Shown: positions 8,095 through 17,931, counted from the stretch's first letter. The stretch: DNA of 64,000 nt from Paenibacillus massiliensis subsp. panacisoli DSM 21345 (GCF_000426545.1 NZ_AUFO01000001.1:615317-679316); one strand, 5' to 3'. The notes: generated from the sequence alone by a model not told the origin. Program-made: numbers and translations.

Positions 8095-8934
8095 ATGAAC
8101 CGATTCAAACAGTTATGTGCTGTTGCTGTCAGCATACTTCTTGCTAGCATTCTTTTGCTTCCTGAAGGTATAGCGGACGCTGGCGTTCAGATCGCAGGTG
8201 CGAAAGAAGCTACGATTAGAGAATTGAATCAGCGGGCAGAGCTGCTCTATAGATATGCATCTGATGGTGATATTAGCGCGGTGCAGCAGGAGCTTGAACG
8301 TATTCGCAGCCTCTTTGCCAGCGGAGATGTTCAGCAACAGCTTACGATGGAAGGGGTGCACGCCCTGTCAGGTAGCATTCTTGATCTGGAGCAGTCTTTA
8401 CGGTCTGTACAGGCTTCCCAGGAGGAGACCGTTCGCGTGGCCGCCAGCTTGAGATTGGCTACGGACACGCTTGTTCATCCGAAAAATCCACTTTGGCAGC
8501 AGTATTTCAAGATATTAAAGGAAGATCTGAACGCCATGCAGACTCAATTCTCCAAAGGCAGCAAAAGCGGGGTATCAACAGAGCTTCAATCAATGGAGGA
8601 GCATTATGCCACCATTCGTACAGCCGTCATTGTGAGCGGGTCGTCTGCTGCGGTGGTTCGAATGGACTCCTGGATGTCGTATATGCGGGGAGTTGCGGAT
8701 CGGCAGCCATTAGATATTACTGCACTTCAGTCTGCCATGGGCAGCGGAAGTGAGACGTTAAACGTGTTATTCGGTAGAGAAAAGGACGCATCTGCATTCG
8801 CCAGCTTTGTCCCGATGGCTGACAGTCGAAATGCCATGCTGGTCATATCCATCCTGCTATCCTGCGCACTAAGCTACGCAGCTTATCGCAAGTATAATGG
8901 AGAAAGCCCCTGGAAGCCACGCTTCAGGAGCTAA
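8095..8934 (+). CDS. ypjB: sporulation protein YpjB-like
   Basis: 279 aa with an N-terminal signal or anchor (LCAVAVSILLASILLLPEG), a long helical extracytoplasmic domain, and a C-terminal membrane segment (AMLVISILLSCALSYAAY) followed by a short basic tail. This topology and the position between ypjA and the YitT gene match YpjB, annotated as a sporulation protein. The start follows AAGGGGGTG. The molecular function is not established. Confidence 0.8.
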   Translation: MNRFKQLCAVAVSILLASILLLPEGIADAGVQIAGAKEATIRELNQRAELLYRYASDGDISAVQQELERIRSLFASGDVQQQLTMEGVHALSGSILDLEQSLRSVQASQEETVRVAASLRLATDTLVHPKNPLWQQYFKILKEDLNAMQTQFSKGSKSGVSTELQSMEEHYATIRTAVIVSGSSAAVVRMDSWMSYMRGVADRQPLDITALQSAMGSGSETLNVLFGREKDASAFASFVPMADSRNAMLVISILLSCALSYAAYRKYNGESPWKPRFRS

Positions 8935-8951
8935 TAGGTTGTTCTACCAGC

Positions 8952-9006
8952 AATTGCCCCAATGGCGATGAGACAATAAGGTCTTATAGCCTTGGGGCAA
9001 TTTTTT
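8952..9006. terminator. bidirectional terminator between ypjB and yitT-family gene
   Basis: AATTGCCCCAA (8952-8962) pairs with TTGGGGCAATT (8992-9002), with a T run continuing on the plus strand. It lies between two convergent genes. Confidence 0.8.
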
Positions 9007-9009
9007 TCA

Positions 9010-9879
9010 TTACTCTTCTCTAAAGCCTTCACCATGGACATCCTGAACTTCACTAATAATCATGAATGCTCGCGGATCGACAGATTTCACGATTTGCTGT
9101 AAGCGACGAATTTCCTGTCTGGAGACAACGCAGTAAGCGACGTACTTGGCCTGCTGTGAATAGGCGCCAATCGCTGGAATGATCGTTACCCCTCGCTCCA
9201 TGTCCTTGGTAATGATAGAGGCAATCTCATTTGCATGGTCGCTGATAATCATGAAGGCTTTGCCCGAATAGGCCCCTTCCTGAATAAAATCAATGACCTT
9301 GGAAGCGATGAAGACGGCAACCAGTGTGTACAAGATCTTCTCCTTGGGAATATAGAGTAATGAGGTCCCGATGATAATGACATCAATGCCAAGCATAATT
9401 TGTCCCATGCTCCAGCCATACCGACGATTCAATATTCTGGCTATAATATCAGAGCCGCCAGTAGTGCCGCCGAAGCGGAATACGATGCCTAACCCGGCCC
9501 CCAGCGTTACACCTGCATATAATGCAGCTAGTAAAATATCATGCTCGGTTGCAAAAGGCTCGATCCAGCCAGCCTTGATCATTCTTTCGAATAGCCACAG
9601 GAAGAAGGTTAGCGCTCCGATGCCGATCCCGGTGTAGATCATCTGTCTTCCGCCGAGAACCTTCCACCCGATCAAGTAGAGAGGTATATTAAGAAGAAGG
9701 GTGGACAGGGATGGCGAGATGGAAAAGGCATAGTTCAGCAAAAGCGTTATGCCTGTTACTCCGCCTTCCATCAGTTTGTTAGGAATGATGAAATACAGGA
9801 TTCCAAAAGCAAATACAGCAGCACCTAGCACGATTGGTAGTATGGTTTTAAAAGGCTCCAGAGACTTCAGCGTCTTCAT
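9010..9879 (-). CDS. ypjC: YitT family membrane protein (YpjC position)
   Basis: About 289 aa with five or so membrane segments at the N-terminus (ILPIVLGAAVFAFGILYFIIPN onward, family motif NKLMEGGVTGITLLLNY and FRFGGTTGGSDIIARILNR) and a cytosolic C-terminal DUF2179-type domain (GVTIIPAIGAYSQQAKYVAYCVVSR). YitT proteins are of uncertain function, possibly transporters. ATG at 9879 has GAGGGA upstream; GTG at 9891 is less likely. It is on the opposite strand from its neighbours, yet keeps the B. subtilis ypjC position between ypjB and ypjD. Confidence 0.85.
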   Translation of the reverse strand: MKTLKSLEPFKTILPIVLGAAVFAFGILYFIIPNKLMEGGVTGITLLLNYAFSISPSLSTLLLNIPLYLIGWKVLGGRQMIYTGIGIGALTFFLWLFERMIKAGWIEPFATEHDILLAALYAGVTLGAGLGIVFRFGGTTGGSDIIARILNRRYGWSMGQIMLGIDVIIIGTSLLYIPKEKILYTLVAVFIASKVIDFIQEGAYSGKAFMIISDHANEIASIITKDMERGVTIIPAIGAYSQQAKYVAYCVVSRQEIRRLQQIVKSVDPRAFMIISEVQDVHGEGFREE

Positions 9880-10107
9880 ATTATCCCTCACTGTTAATAA
9901 TTTGGCGTTGCCTTTAGAATATTTTTCCGGGCAACCTTACATAGTATACCTTGTTCATGGAAGATAAAAAATATTTGTTTTCAAATCTTCTTTACGATAA
10001 CATATGGATAAACCATCGTAACGACCAGCTCAAGCAGCTCTTATTGGAATTTGGAGCTTTGGCGCGACTGTTCGTTCTATAGTGAGTTGTAAAAGGAGAT
10101 TGGATTC

Positions 10108-10437
10108 ATGGACAAAACACTTGCAGACATGCAGCGTGAAGTTGATCAGTATATTTCGCAGTTCAAAGAAGGATATTTCAGTCCTTTATCTATGCTGGCA
10201 CGCATGTCGGAGGAAGTGGGAGAACTCGCACGCGAGGTGAATCATTCTTTTGGTGAGAAGCCGAAGAAGGCAGACGAAGCAGATAACTCCATTGAACTGG
10301 AGCTTGGGGATATCTTGTTTATCACCATTTGCTTTGCCAATTCCCTTGGCATTGACCTAACACAGGCCCACGATAAAGTGATGCACAAATTCAACACACG
10401 CGACGCAAATCGCTGGACCAAAAAGGACACCGATTAG
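10108..10437 (+). CDS. ypjD: MazG-like nucleotide pyrophosphohydrolase
   Basis: A 109-aa all-alpha NTP pyrophosphohydrolase. The metal-binding motifs are visible: EEVGELAREVNH (about residues 36-47) and the ELGDILFITICFANSLGID helix (about 71-90), giving the ExxE...ExxD pattern of the MazG/dUTPase superfamily. Such enzymes remove pyrophosphate from non-canonical nucleotides. The start has AAAAGGAGA upstream. The same gene (ypjD) precedes dapB in B. subtilis. Confidence 0.9.
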   Translation: MDKTLADMQREVDQYISQFKEGYFSPLSMLARMSEEVGELAREVNHSFGEKPKKADEADNSIELELGDILFITICFANSLGIDLTQAHDKVMHKFNTRDANRWTKKDTD

Positions 10438-10486
10438 GCTATCCTTACATATGCTGTACTAAACCGGATTACGGAGGTGCGGCAGC

Positions 10487-11026
10487 ATGAAGGCGGATGA
10501 TTGCATTCAGAAGGCATACCAATGCATATTGAACAGCGATTTTGAAGCGGCAATCCGTTATTTTGAACAGGCTATTGCCCAGGAGCCCCATGTTGCCAGC
10601 CATCACTACCGATGCTCCGTCACTCATGCCCGTAGCAATCACCTGGATCAGGCTGTACAATTCGCAAAAAGAGCTATACAGCTGGCGCCCGGGCAAGAGG
10701 AATATGTGCTTCATTTGCACGCCCTGGAAGCTAGGCAATATACAGCAGAGGCCCGCAGGCTCCTAGAAGGAGACCAGCGCCATGATCAGGCGATTACGCA
10801 TTTGGCCTTATCCCTCCTGACGGAGGCAGTAAGACTAGACCCTTTAAGCGGGGATGCGCTTGTACTGACGGCATTAGCCTATGGAGAGCTATCCCGATAC
10901 GATGACGCTATTCGTGCGATTCAGGAGGCGCAAGCCCTTCTTCCTCATGAGGAGAAGTTGAATCGTCTGTTAGTAGATATGCACCGTCGCAAATTAGAGG
11001 CGGATACCGGACATGAGCCCCATTGA
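10487..11026 (+). CDS. tetratricopeptide repeat protein
   Basis: 179 aa composed almost entirely of TPR helices: AYQCILNSDFEAAIRYFEQAI, ARSNHLDQAVQFAKRAIQLAP and TALAYGELSRYDDAIRAIQEA (each about 20 residues) show the alternating small/large pattern. No signal or membrane segment. A strong site (ACGGAGGTG) precedes the ATG. It lies between ypjD and dapB, where B. subtilis has no gene. Probably a protein-interaction scaffold; partner unknown. Confidence 0.8.
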   Translation: MKADDCIQKAYQCILNSDFEAAIRYFEQAIAQEPHVASHHYRCSVTHARSNHLDQAVQFAKRAIQLAPGQEEYVLHLHALEARQYTAEARRLLEGDQRHDQAITHLALSLLTEAVRLDPLSGDALVLTALAYGELSRYDDAIRAIQEAQALLPHEEKLNRLLVDMHRRKLEADTGHEPH

Positions 11027-11086
11027 CTCGGGCCTGATGAAGATGAAACTAACGACTTCCAGACAGCAGCAAAAGGAGATGCAGAT

Positions 11087-11890
11087 ATGGCAGATAAAAT
11101 TAGAGTAGCAGTTGTAGGAGCCGGCGGACGTATGGGAAGAGAAGTAGTTAAGCTGGCTTTGCAGGATCAAGAGCTTGAGTTGGTTGCTGCAGTGAGTCGT
11201 TCCGAGGTTGGGATGGATGCAGGAGCGATGGTTGGATTAGAACCAGCCGGAGTGCTCGTAACGGAAGATCTGGAGTCGGCACTGGCAAGCAGTGGTGCGG
11301 AGGTCATGGTGGATTTCACAACCCCACAATTCGCATACAAGCATACACTGCTTGCCATCCAGCATGGTGTGCGCCCTGTCATGGGGACGACGGGCTTCAC
11401 GCCTGAGCAGATTGAAGAATTGGACAAGCAATGCAAGCTGCATGGGATCGGTGGGCTGATTGCACCCAATTTCTCCATTGGCGTTATTCTAATGATGCGA
11501 TTCGCTGCCCAAGCGGCTAAATATTTCCCGCATCTTGAGATTATTGAGTATCACGGGGATCACAAGCTTGATGCTCCTTCCGGAACTGCTGTGAAGACAG
11601 CGGAGATGATTGCCGAGCAGCGTCAGGAGCTCCGTCAAGGCAATCCGCATGAGGAAGAGACAATTGAAGGCTCGCGCGGAGGCTACTATCAGGGCTTCCG
11701 TATTCATAGTGTTCGATTACCGGGTGTATTCGCTCAGCAGGAGGTTGTGTTCGGTGACTATGGGCAATCGCTCAAAATTCGTCATGACTCTTACGAACGT
11801 GCTGGATACATGCCAGGGGTTAAGATTGGTATTCAAAAGGTAATGGAGCGCACTGGAATGGTGTATGGATTCGAGCATTTTATTGATTAG
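11087..11890 (+). CDS. dapB: 4-hydroxy-tetrahydrodipicolinate reductase
   Basis: Reduces the DapA product in the lysine/diaminopimelate pathway, supplying cell wall and spore dipicolinate precursors. Seen are the NAD(P) motif VGAGGRMGRE at residues 10-19, the GTTGFTPEQ segment, NFSIGV and the substrate-binding HKLDAPSGTA. The 267-aa length is standard. AAAAGGAGA precedes the start. mgsA follows after 31 bases, as in B. subtilis. Confidence 0.97.
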   Translation: MADKIRVAVVGAGGRMGREVVKLALQDQELELVAAVSRSEVGMDAGAMVGLEPAGVLVTEDLESALASSGAEVMVDFTTPQFAYKHTLLAIQHGVRPVMGTTGFTPEQIEELDKQCKLHGIGGLIAPNFSIGVILMMRFAAQAAKYFPHLEIIEYHGDHKLDAPSGTAVKTAEMIAEQRQELRQGNPHEEETIEGSRGGYYQGFRIHSVRLPGVFAQQEVVFGDYGQSLKIRHDSYERAGYMPGVKIGIQKVMERTGMVYGFEHFID

Positions 11891-11921
11891 TATCTAACTG
11901 GATGAGAGAGGGTACACATCT

Positions 11922-12356
11922 ATGCTGAAAATTGCATTTATCGCTCACGACAGAAAAAAAGACGAAATGGTTAATTTTGTGACAGCCTACGAGCATGTCT
12001 TTAAGGATTATGAGCTGTACTCTACGGGTACAACCGGACAACGTATCATGGATGTGACCTCGTTGAAGATCCACCGCTTCATGAGCGGTCCACTAGGCGG
12101 AGATCAGCAGATTGGTGCTCTTGTCGCACAAAATGAAATGGATCTGATCATTTTCCTGCGTGATCCACTTATGGCCCAGCCGCACGAGCCTGACATCACG
12201 GCCTTGCTGCGTTTGTGTGACGTACAGGGGATTCCGCTGGCGACCAATATTGCGACTGCTGAAATTCTCGTAAAGGCTGTAGATCGGGGAGACTTCGCTT
12301 GGCGCAATCTGGTTCATAAATACAAGCCTGGTGTAGATGAGGCTGGGAACGCATGA
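11922..12356 (+). CDS. mgsA: methylglyoxal synthase
   Basis: Converts dihydroxyacetone phosphate to methylglyoxal, a bypass of lower glycolysis. Diagnostic pieces are [13 protein letters not shown] at the N-terminus, STGTTG in the phosphate site, [12 protein letters not shown] with the catalytic aspartate, and [15 protein letters not shown]. 144 aa, the usual size. The last four bases overlap the start of bshB1, so the two are translationally coupled. Confidence 0.96.
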   Translation: MLKIAFIAHDRKKDEMVNFVTAYEHVFKDYELYSTGTTGQRIMDVTSLKIHRFMSGPLGGDQQIGALVAQNEMDLIIFLRDPLMAQPHEPDITALLRLCDVQGIPLATNIATAEILVKAVDRGDFAWRNLVHKYKPGVDEAGNA

Positions 12357-13057
12357 GTCTGGACATCTTGATATTCGGTGCTCATGCGGATGACGCCGAG
12401 ATTGGAATGGCAGGTACAATTGCGAAGCATGTGTCGGCAGGAATGCGGGTAGGAATCTGTGATCTCACTCGTGCCGAGATGTCCTCTAACGGGACTGTAG
12501 AACTTCGGCAGAAGGAAGCCGACGAGGCCGGGCGGATATTGGGACTGACGACAAGAAGCAATCTGGGACTGCCAGATCGGGGACTGTACATAACACCAGA
12601 GCATATTGCTGCTGTAACAGCAGAGATTCGCCGTCATGCTCCATCCATCGTGTTTGCACCATACTGGGAGGACAGGCATCCGGATCATGTAATGTGCAGT
12701 AAGCTGGTGGAAGAGGCTGTCTTCAACGCGAAGCTGCGTCGGTATATGTCAGAGCTACCAGCAGTACATGTACAACAGCTGTACTATTACTTTATCAATG
12801 ATCTTGGACAGGCCGATGTCATCGTAGACGTAAGCGAGCATTATGAGCTCAAGGAGCAGAGCCTGATGTGCTATCGCTCCCAATTCGATGCACCTGCTGA
12901 AGGCGATGATGTAGTCGCAACACCTCTGAACCAGGGGTATCTACAGCGCGTGCGTGCCAGAGATTCCTTACTCGGGCAGCGCTCGCTGATTCAGCTGGCG
13001 GAAGGATTTGCCTGCAAAACACCGATTGTAGTTGAACATTTTCATTCCCGCGGGTAG
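12353..13057 (+). CDS. bshB1: bacillithiol biosynthesis deacetylase BshB1
   Basis: A LmbE/PIG-L family zinc deacetylase of 234 aa that removes the acetyl group from GlcNAc-malate in bacillithiol synthesis. The zinc motif AHADDAEIG (HxDD) is at residues 9-17 and the second histidine motif DRHPDHV near 103. It overlaps mgsA by four bases, and bshA, which makes its substrate, follows after 115 bases, so the first two pathway steps sit together. Confidence 0.95.
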   Translation: MSLDILIFGAHADDAEIGMAGTIAKHVSAGMRVGICDLTRAEMSSNGTVELRQKEADEAGRILGLTTRSNLGLPDRGLYITPEHIAAVTAEIRRHAPSIVFAPYWEDRHPDHVMCSKLVEEAVFNAKLRRYMSELPAVHVQQLYYYFINDLGQADVIVDVSEHYELKEQSLMCYRSQFDAPAEGDDVVATPLNQGYLQRVRARDSLLGQRSLIQLAEGFACKTPIVVEHFHSRG

Positions 13058-13090
13058 CGCTTTTGAACGTTACAGCGGGATTTTTTTCGG
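13047..13090 (+). terminator. terminator-like hairpin between bshB1 and bshA
   Basis: TCCCGC at the end of bshB1 pairs with GCGGGA near 13074, with further pairing inside the loop, followed by seven T residues. It could limit readthrough from dapB-mgsA-bshB1 into bshA. Confidence 0.6.
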
Positions 13091-13172
13091 GAATAGACCC
13101 GTCTTTGTTTCGTACAAGGATGGTACATATAGAAGTTAATTCAAGTGTAGGAAAAAGAGGTGACTTTGGAAC

Positions 13173-14336
13173 ATGGATCGCAAATTAAAAATTGGTATCA
13201 CCTGTTATCCTTCCTTGGGGGGATCAGGCGTAGTTGCTACAGAACTAGGTAAGCTCTTGGCCGAGCGTGGTCACGAGGTTCATTTTATCGCGAATGGGAT
13301 TCCGTTTAGGTTAGGTGGACATTTCCATCGGAATATCTTTTATCACGAAGTTGAAGTCAACGATTATTACGTGTTTCGATACCCTCCATATGATCTGTCG
13401 CTCGCTACCAAGATGGCACAGGTCGCGCAAATGAAGAATCTGGATGTTCTGCATGTCCATTATGCGGTACCACACGCGGTATGTGCCTTCCTTGCGAAGC
13501 AGATGGTCGGAGATCAATTAAAAGTAGTAACAACCCTTCATGGTACGGATATTACGGTGCTGGCTCAGGATGAATCGCTTAAGGATCTCATCAGGCTGGC
13601 TATTAACCAGAGCGATGCGGTTACGGCTGTATCGCAGGATCTGATTACAGAGACGATTGATGTGCTGGATATCGAGCGTCAGATTGATCTGACCTACAAT
13701 TTTGTAGACAAGCGGGTGTATTTCCCGAGAGATGCCGCTTCCCTGCGGAGGGATTTTGCCCGGCCAGATGAGAAGATTCTGATGCATATCTCGAACTTCC
13801 GACCGGTTAAGCGTGTCAGCGATGTGCTGGATATCTTCTACCGAGTACAGCAAAAAGTGAAATCCAAACTGCTGCTGGTAGGTGAAGGCCCTGATCTGCC
13901 GAAAATTCGTTGCAAGATTGAAGAGCTCGGACTGCAGGATGAGGTGTTCTTTGTTGGCAAACAGGACGAAATTGCGCAAGTCATCTCAATGGCAGATGTG
14001 CTCCTGCTTCCTTCGGAGAAGGAGAGCTTCGGATTGGTTGGTCTGGAGGCCATGGCCTGCGGCGTACCGACAGTAGGATCAACGGCTGGTGGAATTCCTG
14101 AGCTGATCGTTCATGGAGAGACTGGATTCCTAGCTGGAATTGGCGATACAGAGCGCATGGCGGACTATGCCATTCAGTTACTGACGGATGAACAGCTCGC
14201 GGCAAACTTCAGAGAAGCCTGCCTTGAACGCGCACGGACCGTATTTTGCGATACATTAATCACTCAGCAGTATGAAGATATTTACTACAGGGTACTGGGA
14301 CTTGAGACGTCTGCTTTGAAGCCGATAAATGGCTGA
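13173..14336 (+). CDS. bshA: N-acetyl-alpha-D-glucosaminyl L-malate synthase
   Basis: A GT-B fold, family 4 retaining glycosyltransferase (387 aa) that joins UDP-GlcNAc and L-malate, the first step of bacillithiol synthesis. Seen are the N-terminal GGSGVVATELG loop, HVHYAVPHA near residue 93 and the C-terminal EX7E motif in ESFGLVGLEAMACGVPTVG. The ATG follows AAAGAGGTGAC with adequate spacing. The order bshB1-bshA-cca-birA is as in B. subtilis. Confidence 0.96.
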   Translation: MDRKLKIGITCYPSLGGSGVVATELGKLLAERGHEVHFIANGIPFRLGGHFHRNIFYHEVEVNDYYVFRYPPYDLSLATKMAQVAQMKNLDVLHVHYAVPHAVCAFLAKQMVGDQLKVVTTLHGTDITVLAQDESLKDLIRLAINQSDAVTAVSQDLITETIDVLDIERQIDLTYNFVDKRVYFPRDAASLRRDFARPDEKILMHISNFRPVKRVSDVLDIFYRVQQKVKSKLLLVGEGPDLPKIRCKIEELGLQDEVFFVGKQDEIAQVISMADVLLLPSEKESFGLVGLEAMACGVPTVGSTAGGIPELIVHGETGFLAGIGDTERMADYAIQLLTDEQLAANFREACLERARTVFCDTLITQQYEDIYYRVLGLETSALKPING

Positions 14337-14456
14337 AAAAGTAACCCGACCAGCCATGTGCCACATCTGCCATAGCTGAAAGCTCAGGCTTGATGGGGCA
14401 GGCTCCTAATATCGGTAGTAACGCTTGCGGATTACAGCAGTAAAGGTGGGAACGCT

Positions 14457-15761
14457 ATGTATGGTTGGCGTTACGCTGACCCTGATATGGTCAGCAATGG
14501 ATTAAATGTATTGAATAAGCTGATAGCAGCAGGCTATGAGACCTATTTTGTAGGTGGCTGTGTACGCGATGAACTGCTAAAGCGCCCCGTGCATGATATG
14601 GACATAACGACGGCGGCGGAGCCTGAGCAGGTACTGAATCTTTTTCCAGATGCCATTCCTACGGGGATACAGCATGGGACGGTTACAGTCATGCTTGAAG
14701 GCAACCCTTATGAAGTCACAACATTCAGAACGGAATCCGACTACAAGGATCACCGCAGACCTGCGGACGTAGCCTTTGTCAAGGAGATCACCGAGGACTT
14801 AAGAAGACGGGATTTTACGATGAATGCTATTGCAATGCGGCCTGATGGCACAAGAGTCGATCCCTTTGCAGGTGAAGAGGATATTCGCCTGGAGCTTGTT
14901 CGCTGTGTAGGCGAGGCTGAGCAGCGATTCGAGGAGGATGCTCTGCGCATGCTTCGTTGTGTGCGATTTGCGGCGAACTTTGGCTTCAGTATTGCTTATA
15001 ACACGTGGAAGGCCTTGCTTCACAAAAGAGAACTTCTGCAGCATATTGCAATGGAGCGTGTGCGCACCGAGATCGAGAAGCTACTGGAAGGCCCAGACCC
15101 TCTAAGAGGACTTGAGTTGCTGCGACGTTCTGGCCTGCTCAGCTACACGAAGGTCCCTACACCATGGGAGCAGGTCGATCCAGCTCTGCTGACACGTCTG
15201 GATGAGCTGACACCTCCTCTGCGCTGGGGCATGCTGGCATTGTCTACGCGTGTATCGGCAGAAGAGCTAGACCCAGTGCTCCGAGGGTGGACCTGCTCGA
15301 ATGAAGTGCGAGAGCGTGCAATCGCTCTGCTACGCATGGAGGCCTCGCTGCAGCGCGGAATAATGAATGAAATCATGGAGCAAGCGACACCAGCAGTCGG
15401 GCTGCATCGGCTGTGGATCAGCTTGATTCTAAAATATGGACCTGTAGCAGCAGAGGATTGGCTGGAGGTGCAACGGGTGATGCCGACTGAGTATCGTGAG
15501 CTTTCTTTGGAGGCCCGAAGTCATATGGAGCTAATCACTGCACGTGGGCAGGAATGGCTAAGCTCAGCTCCGGTGCTTCAACTGAAGGATTTGGAGATTA
15601 CAGGCGGGGAATTGGCGGCTATATTGGAGCGTCGCGGAGGACCTTGGCTGGGACAGCTCATGGCTCGTTTATTGTATAAGGTAGCCTGTGGGGAAGTAGG
15701 AAATGAGCGTGAGGCTCTAATTGAAGAAGCGAAGCGGGTGATGAACGATGAACAAGCATGA
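14457..15761 (+). CDS. cca: CCA tRNA nucleotidyltransferase
   Basis: Class II nucleotidyltransferase that adds or repairs the 3' CCA end of tRNA. The head domain shows VGGCVRDELL (about residues 32-41), the metal-binding DMDIT (about 48-52) and the RRDFTMNAIA motif near 119. The neck and RNA-binding domains follow. 434 aa is usual for Bacilli. AAAGGTGGG precedes the ATG. Its end overlaps birA by 14 bases. Confidence 0.95.
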   Translation: MYGWRYADPDMVSNGLNVLNKLIAAGYETYFVGGCVRDELLKRPVHDMDITTAAEPEQVLNLFPDAIPTGIQHGTVTVMLEGNPYEVTTFRTESDYKDHRRPADVAFVKEITEDLRRRDFTMNAIAMRPDGTRVDPFAGEEDIRLELVRCVGEAEQRFEEDALRMLRCVRFAANFGFSIAYNTWKALLHKRELLQHIAMERVRTEIEKLLEGPDPLRGLELLRRSGLLSYTKVPTPWEQVDPALLTRLDELTPPLRWGMLALSTRVSAEELDPVLRGWTCSNEVRERAIALLRMEASLQRGIMNEIMEQATPAVGLHRLWISLILKYGPVAAEDWLEVQRVMPTEYRELSLEARSHMELITARGQEWLSSAPVLQLKDLEITGGELAAILERRGGPWLGQLMARLLYKVACGEVGNEREALIEEAKRVMNDEQA

Positions 15762-16725
15762 GCAGTTGCTACGCCTGTTGCTGGACTCAGAAGGCAATGA
15801 TATTTCCGGAGAGGATATCAGTCGCCAGCTGGACATTAGTCGTACGGCGGTCTGGAAGCATGTAAACAAGCTCCGCAAGCTGGGGTATGAAATTGCTGCA
15901 TCCCCTCGTCTTGGCTATCGCCTGTCGCGCCGTCCCGAGTGGCTGCAGCAGGGAGAGCTGGCTACAGCCATCGACACTCGGCGATTCGGGCAAGAGCTAC
16001 GTGTGCTGATGAGTACAGCCTCGACGCAGCAGGTGGCCATGGAGCTCGCGGAGTCTGGGATGGCTGAGGGATTGACTGTGCTTGCAGAGGAGCAGACTGG
16101 AGGTCGCGGGCGATTCGGTCGGAAATGGTTCTCGCCACCGGGAAAAGGCATCTGGATGAGCATAGTTCTCCGACCTCAACAGCCTCTTCAGTATACTTCA
16201 CAGCTTACGCTGGTGACGGGTGTGGCTGTATGTCGGGCCATTCGGCAATGTACAGGTGTGCAGGCTGAGATCAAATGGCCGAATGATCTGCTTGTGAATG
16301 GTCGTAAGCTATGTGGTATTCTGCTGGAGTCCGCTGTTGAGGACCAACGACTAAGGTATTGCATTGCAGGGATTGGAATTGATGTCAACCTGGAGGCAGA
16401 GGATTACCCAGAAGAGCTAAAGGGCGTAGCAACCTCGCTACGACTGGAATCAGGTAAGGTCATCAATCGCACGGAGCTGATCGCGGCGATCTTGTCTGAG
16501 CTAGAGAGCTTGTATGATCTGTATGCAGAGCAGGGATTCACACCAATTGCAGCCCTTTGGGAGGCGCTCTCGGTATCGCTAGGGCGTAGAATTCGTTCTG
16601 TCATCCGAGGAGAGACTGTTGAAGGCACAGCTACGGGTTTGGATACGAGTGGTGCCTTGCTATTGCGTCTGGATGATGGTCAAGTGGTGCCTGTATTTTC
16701 GGGAGAAATAGAGCTCAAGCCTTAG
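15748..16725 (+). CDS. birA: biotin-[acetyl-CoA-carboxylase] ligase / biotin repressor
   Basis: Bifunctional BirA of 325 aa. An N-terminal winged helix (ISRQLDISRTAVWKHVNKLRKLG, in pieces) should bind the bio operator. The catalytic domain holds the biotinyl-AMP loop GGRGRFGRKWFSPPGKG near residue 113, KWPNDLLVNGRKLCGIL near 176, and a C-terminal SH3-like domain. It attaches biotin to carboxylase carrier proteins. The start ATG lies within the 3' end of cca, implying coupling. Confidence 0.95.
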   Translation: MNKHEQLLRLLLDSEGNDISGEDISRQLDISRTAVWKHVNKLRKLGYEIAASPRLGYRLSRRPEWLQQGELATAIDTRRFGQELRVLMSTASTQQVAMELAESGMAEGLTVLAEEQTGGRGRFGRKWFSPPGKGIWMSIVLRPQQPLQYTSQLTLVTGVAVCRAIRQCTGVQAEIKWPNDLLVNGRKLCGILLESAVEDQRLRYCIAGIGIDVNLEAEDYPEELKGVATSLRLESGKVINRTELIAAILSELESLYDLYAEQGFTPIAALWEALSVSLGRRIRSVIRGETVEGTATGLDTSGALLLRLDDGQVVPVFSGEIELKP

Positions 16726-17046
16726 CGAATCAAGCGTAACTTTATACAAAATGTAACTTACTTCCAGGATGGATTTATGCTACATGCTTTGTTATAATGT
16801 AACGGAGGCGGTATCGGATTTAGCCGAACTGCACTCCGGGGCATTGCCCATCCATACAAAGCTGACCAACATACTTCATTTGCTGGCCCGCGTTGGATTC
16901 TGCTCTGAGCCGAACAGGACCGAGACAGAAGGGACGATCGCGAGTGACTCTTTTTTGGCTGTTCGGACCTTTGTGACGCGTTTTCATTACGTGTTGAAAG
17001 GTTTTTTTGCTTTGCCCAAAAAAGAACTGAAGGGAGCAACAAAACA
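16726..17046 (+). promoter_or_regulatory. panB leader with promoter and hairpins, possible pan motif
   Basis: A 320-base leader with no supported gene. TATAAT at 16793-16798 is an exact -10 element; the -35 (TGGATT near 16770) is weak. Downstream are a short GGGC/GCCC hairpin near 16839-16849 and a perfect 8-bp inverted repeat CCGAACAG (16910-16917) with CTGTTCGG (16959-16966). Firmicute panB leaders often carry the pan RNA motif; I could not fit its consensus base by base, so that assignment is tentative. The panB start has GAAGGGAGC upstream. Confidence 0.4.
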
Positions 17047-17931
17047 ATGGCAGCACAACCACTGAACATTGTGAAGATGAAAAAAATGAAGCAGGATGGA
17101 ATTCCGCTGAGCATGATTACAGCCTATGATTATCCTTCCGCGAGGCTTGCGGAAGAGGCCGCCGTCGATATCATTCTCGTAGGTGACTCATTAGGGAATG
17201 TCGTGCTGGGCTACGATTCCACCATTCCGGTGACACTCGACGATATGGTCTACCATACGCGCGCTGTGGCACGTGGAGCTGAACATACATTTATTGTCGC
17301 GGATATGCCCTTTATGACCTATCACAGCGGCATAACAGAAGCGCTGCAGGGGGTCCGCAGACTGATGCAGGAAGGACATGCCCATGCGGTCAAGCTGGAA
17401 GGCGGCGCGGAGATTGCGGACACGGTTCGTGCTACGGTCCAGGCAGGAGTTCCTGTGCTTGGGCATATCGGTCTGACACCACAGTCCGTGAATCAGATTG
17501 GCGGCTATCGTATTCAAGGCAAGGATGCTGCGGATGCTGAGCGTCTGATGCGAGATGCCAAGGCTCTGGAAGAGGCTGGTGCCTTCGGTATTGTACTGGA
17601 ACTCGTAACCGAAGAAGTAGCGGCTGCCATTACATCAGAGTTGAAAATTCCGACCATTGGAATCGGTGCAGGCCGAGACTGTGACGGGCAGGTGCTTGTG
17701 TACCACGATGTCCTCAAATATACGTCCGATTATATGCCTAAGCGTTTCGTGAAGACCTACGGCGACATTGGCGAGCAGATCAAGCAAAGTATTGGGCAAT
17801 ATGTAAATGAAGTCAAAAATCGGAGCTTTCCAGCCAAGGAGCATGTATTTACGGCTGATGACAGCGTAATTCAAGCACTCTACGGTAAAGTTGCGAGCGA
17901 GAAGACTCCAGAGAAGGTGACCAGCAAATGA
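17047..17931 (+). CDS. panB: 3-methyl-2-oxobutanoate hydroxymethyltransferase
   Basis: Transfers a one-carbon unit from methylene-THF to ketoisovalerate, the first step of pantothenate synthesis. TIM-barrel family motifs include AYDYPSARLAEEA, VGDSLGNVVLGY (metal-binding Asp near residue 46), ADMPFMTYH, KLEGG and GHIGLTPQS. 294 aa. Its stop overlaps the panC start by four bases. Confidence 0.97.
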   Translation: MAAQPLNIVKMKKMKQDGIPLSMITAYDYPSARLAEEAAVDIILVGDSLGNVVLGYDSTIPVTLDDMVYHTRAVARGAEHTFIVADMPFMTYHSGITEALQGVRRLMQEGHAHAVKLEGGAEIADTVRATVQAGVPVLGHIGLTPQSVNQIGGYRIQGKDAADAERLMRDAKALEEAGAFGIVLELVTEEVAAAITSELKIPTIGIGAGRDCDGQVLVYHDVLKYTSDYMPKRFVKTYGDIGEQIKQSIGQYVNEVKNRSFPAKEHVFTADDSVIQALYGKVASEKTPEKVTSK

